A DNA stretch of 64,000 nucleotides from Azospirillum sp. SYSU D00513 (GTDB taxonomy: Bacteria > Pseudomonadota > Alphaproteobacteria > Azospirillales > Azospirillaceae), in assembly GCF_017356015.1 (NCBI RefSeq), contig NZ_JAFIQV010000002.1, positions 62,001 to 126,000 of the forward strand, read 5' to 3'. A program made the translations under genes and the position numbers. Shown here one piece after another: positions 39,351 through 49,919 of this stretch. A model generated the notes under the pieces. It did not search any database. It worked only from the letters and a program-made list of their open reading frames with translations, and was not told the origin of the DNA. Within the stretch, counting starts at the first letter, position 1. Every line of letters starts with the position of its first letter.

Positions 39351-39598
39351 TTCCGTCCATCCTGTCCCATGGCCGTGGCCATCTGGTTCCAAAACATCTT
39401 CTGTATCTGCTCCATGCCCTGGATGCCGGCAGGCAGCCAAGTCTTGAGCATGGTGTCGGGGTCCATGGCGCCGAGGCTCGCCTGCATGCGCGCCTGGATC
39501 TCCCGCATCATGGCGTCCTGCATCGGCTTAACGTCGGGCAGGCCGAGGAACTGGCGCGCCTCGTCGGGCGTGCAATCGATGTCGACGGTGATCTTCAT
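39347..39598 (-). CDS. DUF6489-like small protein
   Basis: An 83-residue protein starting MKITVDIDCTPDEARQFLGL and continuing with Met/Gln-rich helices (MQDAMMREIQARMQASLGAM, GIQGMEQIQKMFWNQMATAM). This is a conserved small alphaproteobacterial protein whose function is unknown. The compact start motif and 4-bp coupling to the ferredoxin make it a convincing gene. Confidence 0.85.
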   Translation of the reverse strand: MKITVDIDCTPDEARQFLGLPDVKPMQDAMMREIQARMQASLGAMDPDTMLKTWLPAGIQGMEQIQKMFWNQMATAMGQDGRK

Positions 39599-39816
39599 GG
39601 CCGCTGTCTCCCATGAGCCGGGGGCGGGACGGCCGGAATGAAAAAGTCCGGCCGGTCCGGCGAGCGGCCCGTTTGCCGCCGCGCGATCCCGCTCCACTAT
39701 ACAGTCGGAACAAGAGATAGGAAGGCCGGGGCGCAACGGCAGCGCCGCCGGGCCGGTTACCGGAGGAAAGGACCGTCCGGGCCACACCAAAAACGCCGAC
39801 GCAGAGGAGCAACGCC

Positions 39817-41838
<2,022 letters not shown>

Positions 41839-41842
41839 TCCC

Positions 41843-42316
41843 GTGGGACGCCTGACCGTCGAAAGCCCCCTTGGCCCGCTGACCCTCACCAGCGCCGGGG
41901 GCGCGCTCGCGGCGCTCGACTGGGGACGGGTTGGTGCTGACGATCCAGACGCGCTCCTCGCGGAAGCCGCGCGGCAGCTCGACCTGTACTTCGCCGGCCG
42001 GATCACCGATTTCGACCTGCCGATGGCCCCGGCTGGCTCGCCCTTCCGCCAGAAGGTCTGGGCGGCGATGCGGACCATCCCCTACGCCCGTGTCGCCACC
42101 TACGGCGACCTCGCCCGCGGCATCGGCACCGCGCCACGCGCCGTCGGCGGCGCCTGCGGCGCCAACCCGCTGCCCATCCTCATCCCCTGCCACCGCGTCG
42201 TCGGCGGCTCCGGCGCACCCGGCGGCTATTCCGGCATGGGCGGACTGGGGACCAAGTCCTGGCTGCTGGAGCATGAGCGGCGCTTCGCCCTGGCACCGGC
42301 GGAGGCCGCCGTTTGA
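41843..42316 (+). CDS. ogt: Methylated-DNA-[protein]-cysteine S-methyltransferase
   Basis: The 157-residue suicide enzyme removes O6-alkyl groups from guanine. The catalytic Cys is in ILIPCHRVVGGSG, with the DNA-binding helix VWAAMRTIPYARVATYGDLA and the arginine finger region GTAPRAVGGACGANP. GTG 41843 is selected: GGAG lies 8 bp upstream, inside the end of the preceding gene. It lacks the AraC-like Ada domain, so it is the constitutive Ogt type. Confidence 0.94.
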   Translation: MGRLTVESPLGPLTLTSAGGALAALDWGRVGADDPDALLAEAARQLDLYFAGRITDFDLPMAPAGSPFRQKVWAAMRTIPYARVATYGDLARGIGTAPRAVGGACGANPLPILIPCHRVVGGSGAPGGYSGMGGLGTKSWLLEHERRFALAPAEAAV

Positions 42317-42348
42317 GCGGAAGGGCACCCGAAAGCAATGCATCATCG

Positions 42349-42484
42349 TTCCCTCTCCCCTTGGGGAGAGGGCTAGGGTGAGGGGGTTGCAGGGGGACAG
42401 GAGAGTTCGGCAAATGCGGGACCCCCTCACCCTCCCAGCCCTGGCGGGCTGGGTCCCTCCCTCTCCCCAGAGGGGCGAGGGAGA
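42349..42484. repeat. Pyrimidine-rich dispersed inverted repeat
   Basis: TCCCTCTCCCC-TT-GGGGAGAGGG is followed by CTAGGGTGAGGGGG, which is inverted as CCCCCTCACCCT (42422-42433); a second hairpin AGCCCTGGC-GGGCT and a closing CTCTCCCCAGAGGGGCGAGGG end the unit. Such blocks are typical of dispersed intergenic repeats in GC-rich proteobacteria. It lies between ogt and qor and may act as a terminator or mRNA stabiliser. Confidence 0.75.
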
Positions 42485-42496
42485 TAACAGCCGTTG

Positions 42497-42514
42497 AAGT
42501 TAGCGCCTTTGCGC
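42497..42514. repeat. Degenerate end of the MITE-like element
   Basis: AAGTTAGCGCCTTTGCGC matches the right terminal repeat of the element at 37307-37513 (AAAGTTAGCGTCTATGCGC) with a few changes, and is again followed by AAAGCG. No partner end is visible nearby. Confidence 0.6.
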
Positions 42515-42578
42515 AAAAGCGAGTTGGCTCTCCTCAATGAGAGCCGGTTCAAACAACGACACCGGAGGAAAAGGCGAC

Positions 42579-43556
42579 ATGGTTCACGCGATCCGCATTC
42601 ACGAGCATGGCGGGCCGGAGGTGATGCGCTGGGAGGAGGTGGCACTTGCCGACCCCGGCCCCGGCGAGGTGCGGCTGCGGCAGACCGCGGTCGGGCTGAA
42701 TTACATCGACACCTATCACCGCTCCGGTCTCTACAAGCTGCCGCAGATGCCGGCGATCCTCGGGACGGAAGGGACGGGCGTGGTCGAGGCGGTGGGGCCG
42801 GACGTCACGACGCTGAAGCCCGGCGACCGCGTCGGCTACGCCGTGCCCTTCGTCGGCGCCTACGCGGAAGCGCGGGTGATGCCCGCCGACCGGCTGATCC
42901 CGCTGCCGAGCTGGATCGAGGACCGGCAGGCGGCGGCGATGCTGCTCCAGGGCATGACGGCGCAGTTCCTGCTGCGCTCCACCTACGCGGTGCAGCCGGG
43001 CGACACCATCCTGGTGCAGGCGGCGGCCGGCGGGGTGGGGCTGATCCTCTGCCAGTGGGCCAAGCATCTCGGCGCCACGGTCATCGGCACGGTCAGCTCG
43101 GACGAGAAGGCCGAGCTGGCGAAGGCCCATGGCTGCGACCACGCCATCGTCTACACGCGGGAGAATTTCGTGGCGCGCGTCCGCGAGCTGACGGACGGGA
43201 AGGGCGTGCCGGTCGTCTATGACGGCGTCGGCAAGACGACCTTCATGGACAGCCTCGACTGCCTGCGGCCGCGCGGCCTGATGGTGCTGTTCGGCGCCGC
43301 GTCGGGAGCCGTGCCGCCGCTGGATCTCCAGACGCTCGCGGCCAAGGGCTCGCTCTACGTGACGCGCCCGACGCTCTTCACCTACGTCGCCCAGCGCGAC
43401 GAGCTGATGGCGAGTGCGGCCGACCTGTTCGAGGTCGTCCATGCCGGCGGCGTGTCGATCCAGGTGAACCAGACCTTCCCGCTGCGCGACGCCGCCGAGG
43501 CCCACCGCGCGCTCCAGGCGCGGCAGACCACCGGCTCGACCGTCCTGCTTCCCTGA
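42579..43556 (+). CDS. qor: NADPH:quinone oxidoreductase (zeta-crystallin type)
   Basis: The 325-residue zinc-less medium-chain dehydrogenase reduces quinones with NADPH. Motifs: VGLNYIDTYHRSGLYKLP, LGTEGTGVVEAVG, the cofactor loop LVQAAAGGVGLILCQWAKHLGA (shown in part; 22 residues span 145-166), and DGVGKTTF. The ATG at 42579 is preceded by GGAGG. It converges on dnaQ with a 15-bp gap. Confidence 0.95.
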   Translation: MVHAIRIHEHGGPEVMRWEEVALADPGPGEVRLRQTAVGLNYIDTYHRSGLYKLPQMPAILGTEGTGVVEAVGPDVTTLKPGDRVGYAVPFVGAYAEARVMPADRLIPLPSWIEDRQAAAMLLQGMTAQFLLRSTYAVQPGDTILVQAAAGGVGLILCQWAKHLGATVIGTVSSDEKAELAKAHGCDHAIVYTRENFVARVRELTDGKGVPVVYDGVGKTTFMDSLDCLRPRGLMVLFGAASGAVPPLDLQTLAAKGSLYVTRPTLFTYVAQRDELMASAADLFEVVHAGGVSIQVNQTFPLRDAAEAHRALQARQTTGSTVLLP

Positions 43557-43571
43557 GGGGAAAAGGAGGGG

Positions 43572-44249
43572 CTACTCGGCGAGCCAGACCGGGTTCTTGA
43601 GCTTGCCGAGCAGCTCCGCGTGCGCCGCCAGTTCCTCCGCCGTCGGGGCGTGGGGGCGTGCGGCGCGGAAGGGGCGGTCGATCCGCGCGCCGGATCCGCC
43701 CTTCGCCGCCGGTCCGGCAGCGAGCGCGAGGCCCGCCTGGCGGCCGCCCAACAGCTCCAGATAGCATTCCGCCAGGAGCTGGGCGTCGAGCAGTGCCCCG
43801 TGAAACGTGCGGCTGGAGTTGTCGATGCCGAAGCGCTTGCAGAGTGCGTCCAGCGTGGCCGGCGCGCCGGGGAACTTCTGGCGCGCCATGGCCAGCGTGT
43901 CCACGGACCGCGTCATCGGCATCACCGGATATCCCGCGATCTTCAGCTCCCAGTTCAGGAAGGCCATGTCGAAGGCCGCGTTGTGGATGACCAGCGGCGC
44001 GTCGCCGATGAAGTCCACGAAGGCCTGCGCCACGTCGTTGAAAACGGGTTTGTCGGCCAGGAACTCGTCGGTCAGCCCGTGCACCGCGGTCGCGTCCGGC
44101 GGCACCGGCCGTTCCGGGTTGATGTAGACGTGGTAGCGGTTGCCGGTCGGCACCTGGTTGACCAGCTCCACGCAGCCGATCTCGACCAGCCGGTGGCCTT
44201 CCTCGGGCTTGAAGCCGGTGGTCTCGGTGTCGAGGACGATCTCACGCAT
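43572..44249 (-). CDS. dnaQ: DNA polymerase III epsilon subunit (proofreading exonuclease)
   Basis: The 225-residue 3'-5' exonuclease shows the DEDDh motifs: LDTETTG at residue ~7, VIHNAAFDMAFLNWEL, and the HGALLDAQLLAE C-terminal motif. A clamp-binding tail is likely at the C-terminus. It overlaps coaE by 8 bp and is the last gene of the PPSR-maf-aroE-coaE-dnaQ set that flanks the origin, in the same order as in Caulobacter. Confidence 0.96.
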   Translation of the reverse strand: MREIVLDTETTGFKPEEGHRLVEIGCVELVNQVPTGNRYHVYINPERPVPPDATAVHGLTDEFLADKPVFNDVAQAFVDFIGDAPLVIHNAAFDMAFLNWELKIAGYPVMPMTRSVDTLAMARQKFPGAPATLDALCKRFGIDNSSRTFHGALLDAQLLAECYLELLGGRQAGLALAAGPAAKGGSGARIDRPFRAARPHAPTAEELAAHAELLGKLKNPVWLAE

Positions 44250-44886
44250 GCATCACCTGTCCGGGTTGATAACCGCGCGGCGGCCAGTGCCGGCCGCGGC
44301 GGCCCTTCACATCTCTCACTATGCGCGCCAGAGCGCGCAGGGTCGGGCGCCGGCCGAGCCCCGTGGGCACGAGGTGGTCGGCGCGCCGCCGCTTTTCCAC
44401 GTCGGGCGTCTGGCGGCGGAGAATAGCGGCGAACTTCTCCGGCGTCATGCCTGGCCGCGCCAGCACGCGCGCCTTCTGCACGAGGTAGGGGGCGGAGACC
44501 ACGACGGTCCGGTCCACCCGCCGCTCCCCGCCGGTTTCGAACAGCAGGGGGATGTCCAGAACGGCGACCCGCGCGCCGCGCCGCGCGGCACGTCGGAGAA
44601 AGCCGGCCTGCGCCCGCTGGACCAGCGGGTGGAGGATCCCTTCCAGCCGGTTCAGCGCCGCAGGGTCTGCGAACACCGCCGCGCCCAGCGCGCGCCGGTC
44701 CACGGCACCATCGCGGACCACGCCGGGGAAGGCGGCATCAATCGCCGGCACGGCGCCGCCGCCTCGCGCGAGCAGCCGGTGGACCATTGCGTCGGAGTCA
44801 CAGACCGGCGCGCCCATCCTCGCGAGCATGCGCGCGGCGGTGCTCTTGCCCATGCCGATGGATCCCGTCAGGCCGAGCACTATCAT
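44242..44886 (-). CDS. coaE: Dephospho-CoA kinase
   Basis: CoaE makes coenzyme A from dephospho-CoA and ATP. The 214-residue product starts MIVLGLTGSIGMGKSTAARM (P-loop) and contains DSDAMVHRLL, VAVLDIPLLFETG and RPGMTPEKFAAILRRQTPD. It lies 6 bp downstream of aroE and overlaps dnaQ. Confidence 0.97.
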   Translation of the reverse strand: MIVLGLTGSIGMGKSTAARMLARMGAPVCDSDAMVHRLLARGGGAVPAIDAAFPGVVRDGAVDRRALGAAVFADPAALNRLEGILHPLVQRAQAGFLRRAARRGARVAVLDIPLLFETGGERRVDRTVVVSAPYLVQKARVLARPGMTPEKFAAILRRQTPDVEKRRRADHLVPTGLGRRPTLRALARIVRDVKGRRGRHWPPRGYQPGQVMHA

Positions 44887-44892
44887 GGCGCC

Positions 44893-45732
44893 TCAGCCCT
44901 CCAGCACGTGGCGCTTCAGCTCCTCCGTCACCTCCGGCTCGACGCCGAACCAAGCTTGGAAGCCAGGGCGGGCCTGATGCAGCAGCATGCCGATGCCATC
45001 CACGATGGCGTTGCCGCGCGACTTGGCCTCGGCGAGCAGGGGCGTCAGCAGGGGCACATAGACGGCGTCGGTCACCACGGCGTTGACGGGCAGGGCGCGC
45101 AGGCTCAGCTCCAGCGGCGGCTCCCCCGTCATGCCCTGGCTGGTGGTGTTGACCAGCAGCGCGGCGCCCTCCAGCAACGTTTCACGTGAAACCCAGTCGC
45201 CGACGGTGACCGCACCCCCGATTTCCCGCGCCAGCTCCTCCGCGCGCTCGCGCGTCCGGTTGACCAGCCGCACCTCCGGAACGCCGCTGTCGAGCAGGGA
45301 GGCGACCACCGCCCGCGACGCCCCGCCGGCGCCGATCACCACCGCCGGCCCGCTGCCCGCGCGCCAGCCCGGCGCCCCGGCCCGCAGACTCTCCAGGAAA
45401 CCGAAGCCGTCCGTGTTGCGCCCTTCCAGCGTGCCGTCCTCCAGCACGACGATGGTGTTGACCGCCCCCATGCGCTTGGCCGTCGCGTCGAGCCGGTCGA
45501 CCGCGCGGCAGGCCGTCTCCTTGTGCGGGACGGTGACGTTGCAGCCGTGGAAGCCCAGGGCAGGCAGGGCGCGGATGGCCGCTGCCGCGTGCTCCGGACG
45601 GACGGCGAGCGGAACATAGGCGCCGTCGATCCCGTACTGTTTCAGCCAGAACCCATGGAGACGGGGGGAGCGCGAATGGCCGACCGGCCAGCCCATGACG
45701 CCGGCCAGTCTGGCCTTGCCGCTGAAACTCAT
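44893..45732 (-). CDS. aroE: Shikimate dehydrogenase
   Basis: AroE reduces 3-dehydroshikimate with NADPH in aromatic amino-acid synthesis. The 279-residue product has the substrate motif GWPVGHSRSPRLHGFWLKQY, NVTVPHKE with the catalytic Lys, NTDGFGF and the nucleotide motif VIGAGGASRAVVASL. Its ATG overlaps the maf stop (ATGA). A parS-like site lies inside the coding region at 45178-45193, about 2 kb from the origin. Confidence 0.97.
   Translation of the reverse strand: MSFSGKARLAGVMGWPVGHSRSPRLHGFWLKQYGIDGAYVPLAVRPEHAAAAIRALPALGFHGCNVTVPHKETACRAVDRLDATAKRMGAVNTIVVLEDGTLEGRNTDGFGFLESLRAGAPGWRAGSGPAVVIGAGGASRAVVASLLDSGVPEVRLVNRTRERAEELAREIGGAVTVGDWVSRETLLEGAALLVNTTSQGMTGEPPLELSLRALPVNAVVTDAVYVPLLTPLLAEAKSRGNAIVDGIGMLLHQARPGFQAWFGVEPEVTEELKRHVLEG
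45178..45193. other. parS: parS-like site within aroE
   Basis: CGTTTCACGTGAAACC keeps the 14-bp core GTTTCACGTGAAAC of parS and differs only in the outermost bases. It is the parS copy closest to the predicted origin. Confidence 0.85.
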
Positions 45733-46325
45733 TCCTTGACCACTCCGTGAACGCGCAGGAAGCCCAGAAGCGGCAGAAGCGGCAGCCCCAGGATCGTGAA
45801 GAAGTCGCCCTCCACCCGGTGGAAGAGCTGCGCTCCCAGCCCCTCCAGATGATAGGCGCCGACCGAATGCAGGATGTCCTCGCCGGCTTGGTCGAGATAG
45901 TCGTCCAGGAAGGCGTCGGTGAAGGGGCGCATGTGCAGCCGCGCGCGGTCGGTCTGGTGCCACAGCCGTTCCCCGTCGCGCACAACCACGGCACAGCTGA
46001 TCAGCCGGTGCGGCTTGCCGCGCAAGGCGCGGAGCTGGTCGCGCGCGCCGTCGCGGGTCGCCGGTTTGTCGAACCACTGCCCGTCGCATTCCAGCATCTG
46101 GTCGGCGCCGACGACGAGCGCCCCCGGATGGTGCCGCGTCACGCGTTGCGCCTTCAGCTCGGCGAGCGCCTCCGCGACCTCGTCGGCGGAGAGGCCTTCC
46201 GCCCGGCAGGAGAGCTTGACCTCCTCCTCGTCCACCGCAGCGGGGTGCAGCGTGACGGAGACGCCCGCGCGCTCCAGCATCGCGGCGCGGGTTTTCGAGC
46301 CGGAGGCGAGAACGATGCCGCTCAT
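45729..46325 (-). CDS. maf: Maf-family nucleotide pyrophosphatase
   Basis: Maf proteins hydrolyse dTTP, UTP or modified nucleotides and have been linked to septum control. The 198-residue product begins IVLASGSKTRAAMLERAGV, the family signature, with VVGADQMLECDG and YLDQAGEDILHSVGAYHLEG. The exact nucleotide preference is not predictable. It overlaps PPSR and aroE by 4 bp on each side. Confidence 0.93.
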   Translation of the reverse strand: MSGIVLASGSKTRAAMLERAGVSVTLHPAAVDEEEVKLSCRAEGLSADEVAEALAELKAQRVTRHHPGALVVGADQMLECDGQWFDKPATRDGARDQLRALRGKPHRLISCAVVVRDGERLWHQTDRARLHMRPFTDAFLDDYLDQAGEDILHSVGAYHLEGLGAQLFHRVEGDFFTILGLPLLPLLGFLRVHGVVKE

Positions 46326-47140
46326 GGCATGTCCCCGGTCTGGCGGCGGGCGAGCAGCATCATGATCTCGGCCGCGGTCTCCTCGATGGAGCGGCGCGTC
46401 ACGTTGATCACCGGCCAGCCGCGCTTGGTGAAGAGGCGCCGGGCCTCCAGCAGTTCCGCCCGCACGACCTCCGGATCGACATAGTCGGAGTTCTCCGTCT
46501 GGTTCAGCAGCTTCAGCCGGTTGCGGCGGATCTCGATCAGGCTGTCGGCGTCCTTGATCAGTCCCACGATCAGCGGGCGGGTCAGCTTGTCGATCTCCGC
46601 GGGCAGGGCGACGCCGGGGACGATCGGGATGTTGGCGGCCTTGATACCACGGTTCGCCAGATAGATGGAGGTGGGCGTCTTGGAGGTGCGCGACACGCCC
46701 ATCAGGATCACGTCGGCCTCGTGCAGGTTCCAGTTCGCCTGGCCGTCGTCATGGGCGAGCGCGAAGTCCATCGCGTCCATGCGGCCGAAATACTCGGCGT
46801 CCAGCGCGTGCTGCCGGCCTGGCTGGCGCTGCGACTCCTCCCCCAGGAAGGCGGCGAGCGCGTTGATCAGCGGATCCAGCACGGGGATGCAGGGCACCTG
46901 ACGCTCGCGGCAGAAATCCTGGAGCCGGCGGCGCAGCTTCTCGTCCACCAACGTGAACATGACGAGGCCGGGATGGTCCGCGATGCCCTCCAGCGCCATG
47001 TCGAGCTGGCGCTCGGTGCGCACGAGGTTCCAGAAATGCTCGATCGGCCGCACGTCGAACTGGATGACGCAGGCCCGCGCCACGCTGTTGATGGTCTCGC
47101 CCGTCGCATCGGATACGAGATGTAGATGGAACTGTTTCAT
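46322..47140 (-). CDS. Pyruvate, phosphate dikinase / PEP synthase regulatory protein (DUF299)
   Basis: A bifunctional serine/threonine kinase and pyrophosphorylase that controls PPDK or PEP synthase. The 272-residue product begins MKQFHLHLVSDATGETINSV and carries the P-loop-like ILMGVSRTSKTPTSIYLANR plus IPIVPGVALP and NRLKLLN. The start at 47140 fits family length; the upstream frame runs into the origin. It is the gene immediately left of oriC, like its Caulobacter counterpart. Confidence 0.95.
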   Translation of the reverse strand: MKQFHLHLVSDATGETINSVARACVIQFDVRPIEHFWNLVRTERQLDMALEGIADHPGLVMFTLVDEKLRRRLQDFCRERQVPCIPVLDPLINALAAFLGEESQRQPGRQHALDAEYFGRMDAMDFALAHDDGQANWNLHEADVILMGVSRTSKTPTSIYLANRGIKAANIPIVPGVALPAEIDKLTRPLIVGLIKDADSLIEIRRNRLKLLNQTENSDYVDPEVVRAELLEARRLFTKRGWPVINVTRRSIEETAAEIMMLLARRQTGDMP

Positions 47141-47520
47141 CCGTCCCCAACATCCTGTGAAGAAACCGGCCGGATCCTGTGGATAAGCCGGATCCCCGGC
47201 GAAAACCCGGCTTTCATCCCCGCTGCGGCCACCCGCCGCCCCCCGGAGCGCCCCCTGGAGAACAACAGGCGCCGACCCTTCGGAACACGGGCAACAGCCG
47301 CCGGACGCCGCATCCTTATCCACGGGATCCCCGCGCTTCGAGCTATAGCATTTCCGCCGTTTCGCGCGGTAGCCTCTGGAGTCGTCCACAGCTTTTCCCA
47401 GGGGTCCGCCGGGGGATCCCGAAGCCTGTGGATGAATCGCGGCCCAGCGGGGATCCCTGATATCCACAGGGATCCACATCACCTTCTTCCTTTCCTAATT
47501 TAAAAAGACTAGTGAAGATG
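47141..47520. other. oriC: Probable chromosomal replication origin (oriC)
   Basis: The region between PPSR and hemE contains a perfect DnaA box (TGTGGATAA, 47178-47186) and near-matches TTATCCACG (47316-47324), TCGTCCACA (47382-47390), TGTGGATGA (47427-47435), ATATCCACA (47460-47468) and GGATCCACA (47470-47478). CcrM-type GANTC sites occur as GAGTC (~47379) and GAATC (~47434). An AT-rich stretch (TTCCTAATTTAAAAAGACTA, about 47490-47512) could be the unwinding element. Six GGATCC sites lie within it. Gene order on both sides matches the Caulobacter origin neighbourhood. Positions may be off by one base. Confidence 0.87.
47178..47186 (-). other. Consensus DnaA box
   Basis: TGTGGATAA, i.e. TTATCCACA on the minus strand, is a perfect match to the DnaA 9-mer consensus. 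It is the strongest box in the predicted origin and lies about 40 bp upstream of the PPSR start codon. Confidence 0.9.
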
Positions 47521-47625
47521 ATGGGTGAAAGGCCCATTCCCGGCCCTGAAATCCTGTCCGCGGAACGAAGGCGTCCCAAGGCGCGTTCCGACCCACCGCG
47601 CAATCGATCAAGGAAGCGTCCCACG

Positions 47626-48684
47626 GTGTCCGATACGGTGTCCAAGCCCCGCAAGCCGATGCTGGCAGCCCTCGCCGGTGAAACCCGCCAGCGTCCGCCC
47701 TTCTGGCTCATGAGGCAGGCGGGCCGTTACCTGCCGGAATACCGGGAGCTGCGGGCCAAGGCCGGCAGCTTCCTCGATCTCTGCTACAACCCGGCCTTCG
47801 CGACCGAGGTGACGCTCCAGCCGCTCCGCCGCTACGGCATGGACGCGGCGATCCTGTTCTCCGACATCCTGGTGGTGCCCCACGCGCTGGGCCAGCCGCT
47901 GGACTATGTCGAGGGCGAGGGGCCGAAGCTGGATCCCGTCCGCAACGCCGAAGGCCTCTCCCGCCTGTCGGCGGCCGAGCTGCACGAGCGTCTGGCGCCG
48001 GTCTACGAGACGGTGCGCCGCCTGACGCGGGAGCTGCCGGAGGACACGACGCTGATCGGCTTCGCGGGCGCGCCCTGGACCGTCGCCTGCTACATGGTCG
48101 AGGGCGGCGGGACCAAGGAGTTCGCCCACGTCAAGCGCTGGGCCTACGGGGATCCGCAAGGCTTCCAAGCGCTGATCGACCTGCTGGTCGACGCGACGGT
48201 CGATTACCTGTCCGCGCAGATCGAGGCGGGTGCGGAGGCCGTGCAGGTCTTCGACAGCTGGGCGGGCGTGCTGCCGGCGGATCCCTTCCGCCGCTGGGTC
48301 ATCGAGCCGACCCGCCGCATCGTGGAGCGGCTGCGCGCCAGGCATCCGGGGGTGCCGGTCATCGGCTTCCCGCGCGGCGCCGGGCTGTTCTACGTCGAGT
48401 ATGTGGAAAAGACCGGCGTGACCGCCGTCGGGCTCGACACGACGCTGCCGACCGACTGGGCGGCGCGCGAGCTGCAGACGCGGCTTCCGGTGCAGGGGAA
48501 CCTCGACCCGATCATGCTGGCGGCCGGTGGCGACGCCCTGCGGACGGCCGCGACGGGGATCCTTGCCGATCTCGCCGGCGGACCCTTCGTCTTCAACCTC
48601 GGCCACGGCGTCATCCAGACCACCCCGCCGGATCATGTGGCGGAGTTGGCGCGGCTGATCAAGCAATGGCCTGAGCGGGGCTGA
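47626..48684 (+). CDS. hemE: Uroporphyrinogen decarboxylase
   Basis: HemE decarboxylates uroporphyrinogen III to coproporphyrinogen III. The 352-residue product has [50 protein letters not shown] and [11 protein letters not shown]. The GTG at 47626 is preceded by AAGGAAG at ~10 bp and gives normal length; the frame is open to 47512, but that would extend into the origin. It forms a plus-strand series with hemH, hemJ and rho, leading away from oriC. Confidence 0.97.
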   Translation: MSDTVSKPRKPMLAALAGETRQRPPFWLMRQAGRYLPEYRELRAKAGSFLDLCYNPAFATEVTLQPLRRYGMDAAILFSDILVVPHALGQPLDYVEGEGPKLDPVRNAEGLSRLSAAELHERLAPVYETVRRLTRELPEDTTLIGFAGAPWTVACYMVEGGGTKEFAHVKRWAYGDPQGFQALIDLLVDATVDYLSAQIEAGAEAVQVFDSWAGVLPADPFRRWVIEPTRRIVERLRARHPGVPVIGFPRGAGLFYVEYVEKTGVTAVGLDTTLPTDWAARELQTRLPVQGNLDPIMLAAGGDALRTAATGILADLAGGPFVFNLGHGVIQTTPPDHVAELARLIKQWPERG

Positions 48685-48766
48685 CGCGAAAGAGCCGCCG
48701 GAAGGCGGGGAGGGGATCCCGACGGGCACTGGACAGGGCAACCCCCACGCTCCAGTTTACCGCTCC

Positions 48767-49849
48767 ATGCCGATCAAGACCCCTCCCGCCCGGACCGCGG
48801 TCGTGCTCCTTGGCCTCGGCGAGCCCGACGGCGAGGAGGCGGTGCGGCCGGTGCTGTTCAACCGGCTCGCGGATCCCGCGGGATCCCGCCTGCCGGATCC
48901 CATCCGCACGATGCTGGCGAGCGTCCTGTCCGGACGGCGCGCCAAGGCGGCCAGGGCCGTGCAGGCGCAGCTCGGCGGCCGTTCGCCGCTCCTCGAGAGC
49001 ACCGAACTGCTGGCCGCGGCGCTTGAAGCAGCCCTGGAGGAGGGGTTCGGCGCGGGGCAGGGATCCCCGCCCCGCGAGCTGCGGGTTTTCATCGCCATGC
49101 GCCACTGGCATCCCCTACCGCCGGACACCGCCGCGCGGGTGCGCGACTACGGCCCGGAACTGGTCGTTCTGCTGCCGCTCCACCCGCAGCATTCCGCCGC
49201 GACCACCGGCGGCTCGGTCCGCGCCTGGCGCGAGGCGGCGCAGACGGTCGGGCTGGAGGCGGACACGCGGCTGCTCTGCTGCCACCCGACGCAGGCGGGC
49301 TTCATCGACGCCCTGGCCGCGGCGATCCGGCCGCGCTACGACCGGGCGCTGCGCCACGGCCGGCCGCGGCTGCTCCTCTCCGGCCAGGGGCTGCGGGCGC
49401 GGCTCGCCAAGCAGGGGGATCCCTTTCCCTGGCAGTGCGAGCGTACGGCGGAATCGCTGATCGCGGCGCTGGGCATCGACGATCCGGACTGGGTTCTCTG
49501 CCAGCACGGGGCGGGCAGGGAGCCGGCCTGGCTCGGCCCGTCCACGGAGGAGGAGATCCGCCGCGCCGGCCGCGACCGCGTTCCGGTCCTGGTCGTGCCG
49601 ATATCCTTCCCGTCGGAGCGCATCGAGACGCTGGTGGAGATCGAGTCCGGACAACGGCGGCTTGCGGAGGAGGCCGGCGTGCCGCACTTTGTCCGCGTGC
49701 CGGCGCCCGGCGCCGACCCCGCCCATGTGGCCGGGCTGGCGCGGCTGGTGCGCAGGGCCATCGAATCCGGACTGCCGGTCTGCGCGCAGAATGGCGGGCG
49801 GATCTGCCCCGACGGTCTCGCCGGCTGCCCGCAGCAGCGTTCCCGGTGA
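48767..49849 (+). CDS. hemH: Ferrochelatase-like protein with altered active site
   Basis: The 360-residue product has the ferrochelatase fold and context (between hemE and hemJ): TAVVLLGLGEPDGEEAVRPV at the N-terminus, LLCCHPTQAGFIDALAAAI, and GDPFPWQCERTAESL. The usual active-site FSAHGLP is LSGQGLR here, so the catalytic His is Gln, and SDHIETL is SERIETL, so Asp-His become Glu-Arg while the Glu is kept. C-terminal cysteines (PVCAQNGGRICPDGLAGCP) could bind an iron-sulphur cluster as in some bacterial ferrochelatases. Identity is firm as a family member; activity is uncertain. Confidence 0.88.
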   Translation: MPIKTPPARTAVVLLGLGEPDGEEAVRPVLFNRLADPAGSRLPDPIRTMLASVLSGRRAKAARAVQAQLGGRSPLLESTELLAAALEAALEEGFGAGQGSPPRELRVFIAMRHWHPLPPDTAARVRDYGPELVVLLPLHPQHSAATTGGSVRAWREAAQTVGLEADTRLLCCHPTQAGFIDALAAAIRPRYDRALRHGRPRLLLSGQGLRARLAKQGDPFPWQCERTAESLIAALGIDDPDWVLCQHGAGREPAWLGPSTEEEIRRAGRDRVPVLVVPISFPSERIETLVEIESGQRRLAEEAGVPHFVRVPAPGADPAHVAGLARLVRRAIESGLPVCAQNGGRICPDGLAGCPQQRSR

Positions 49850-49919
49850 CGCGACGCCCGCTCGCCTTGGAAAATCCACCAGAACATCCACCACCCGAGA
49901 AGAATGGCAAGGATCCCCG

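Noticed and set aside
47126..47503. A plus-strand frame of 125 codons through the origin gap, and an N-terminal extension of the PPSR gene into it
   Set aside because: Composition and content (DnaA boxes, GGATCC sites) fit an origin; the translations resemble no protein, and PPSR has its family start at 47140.
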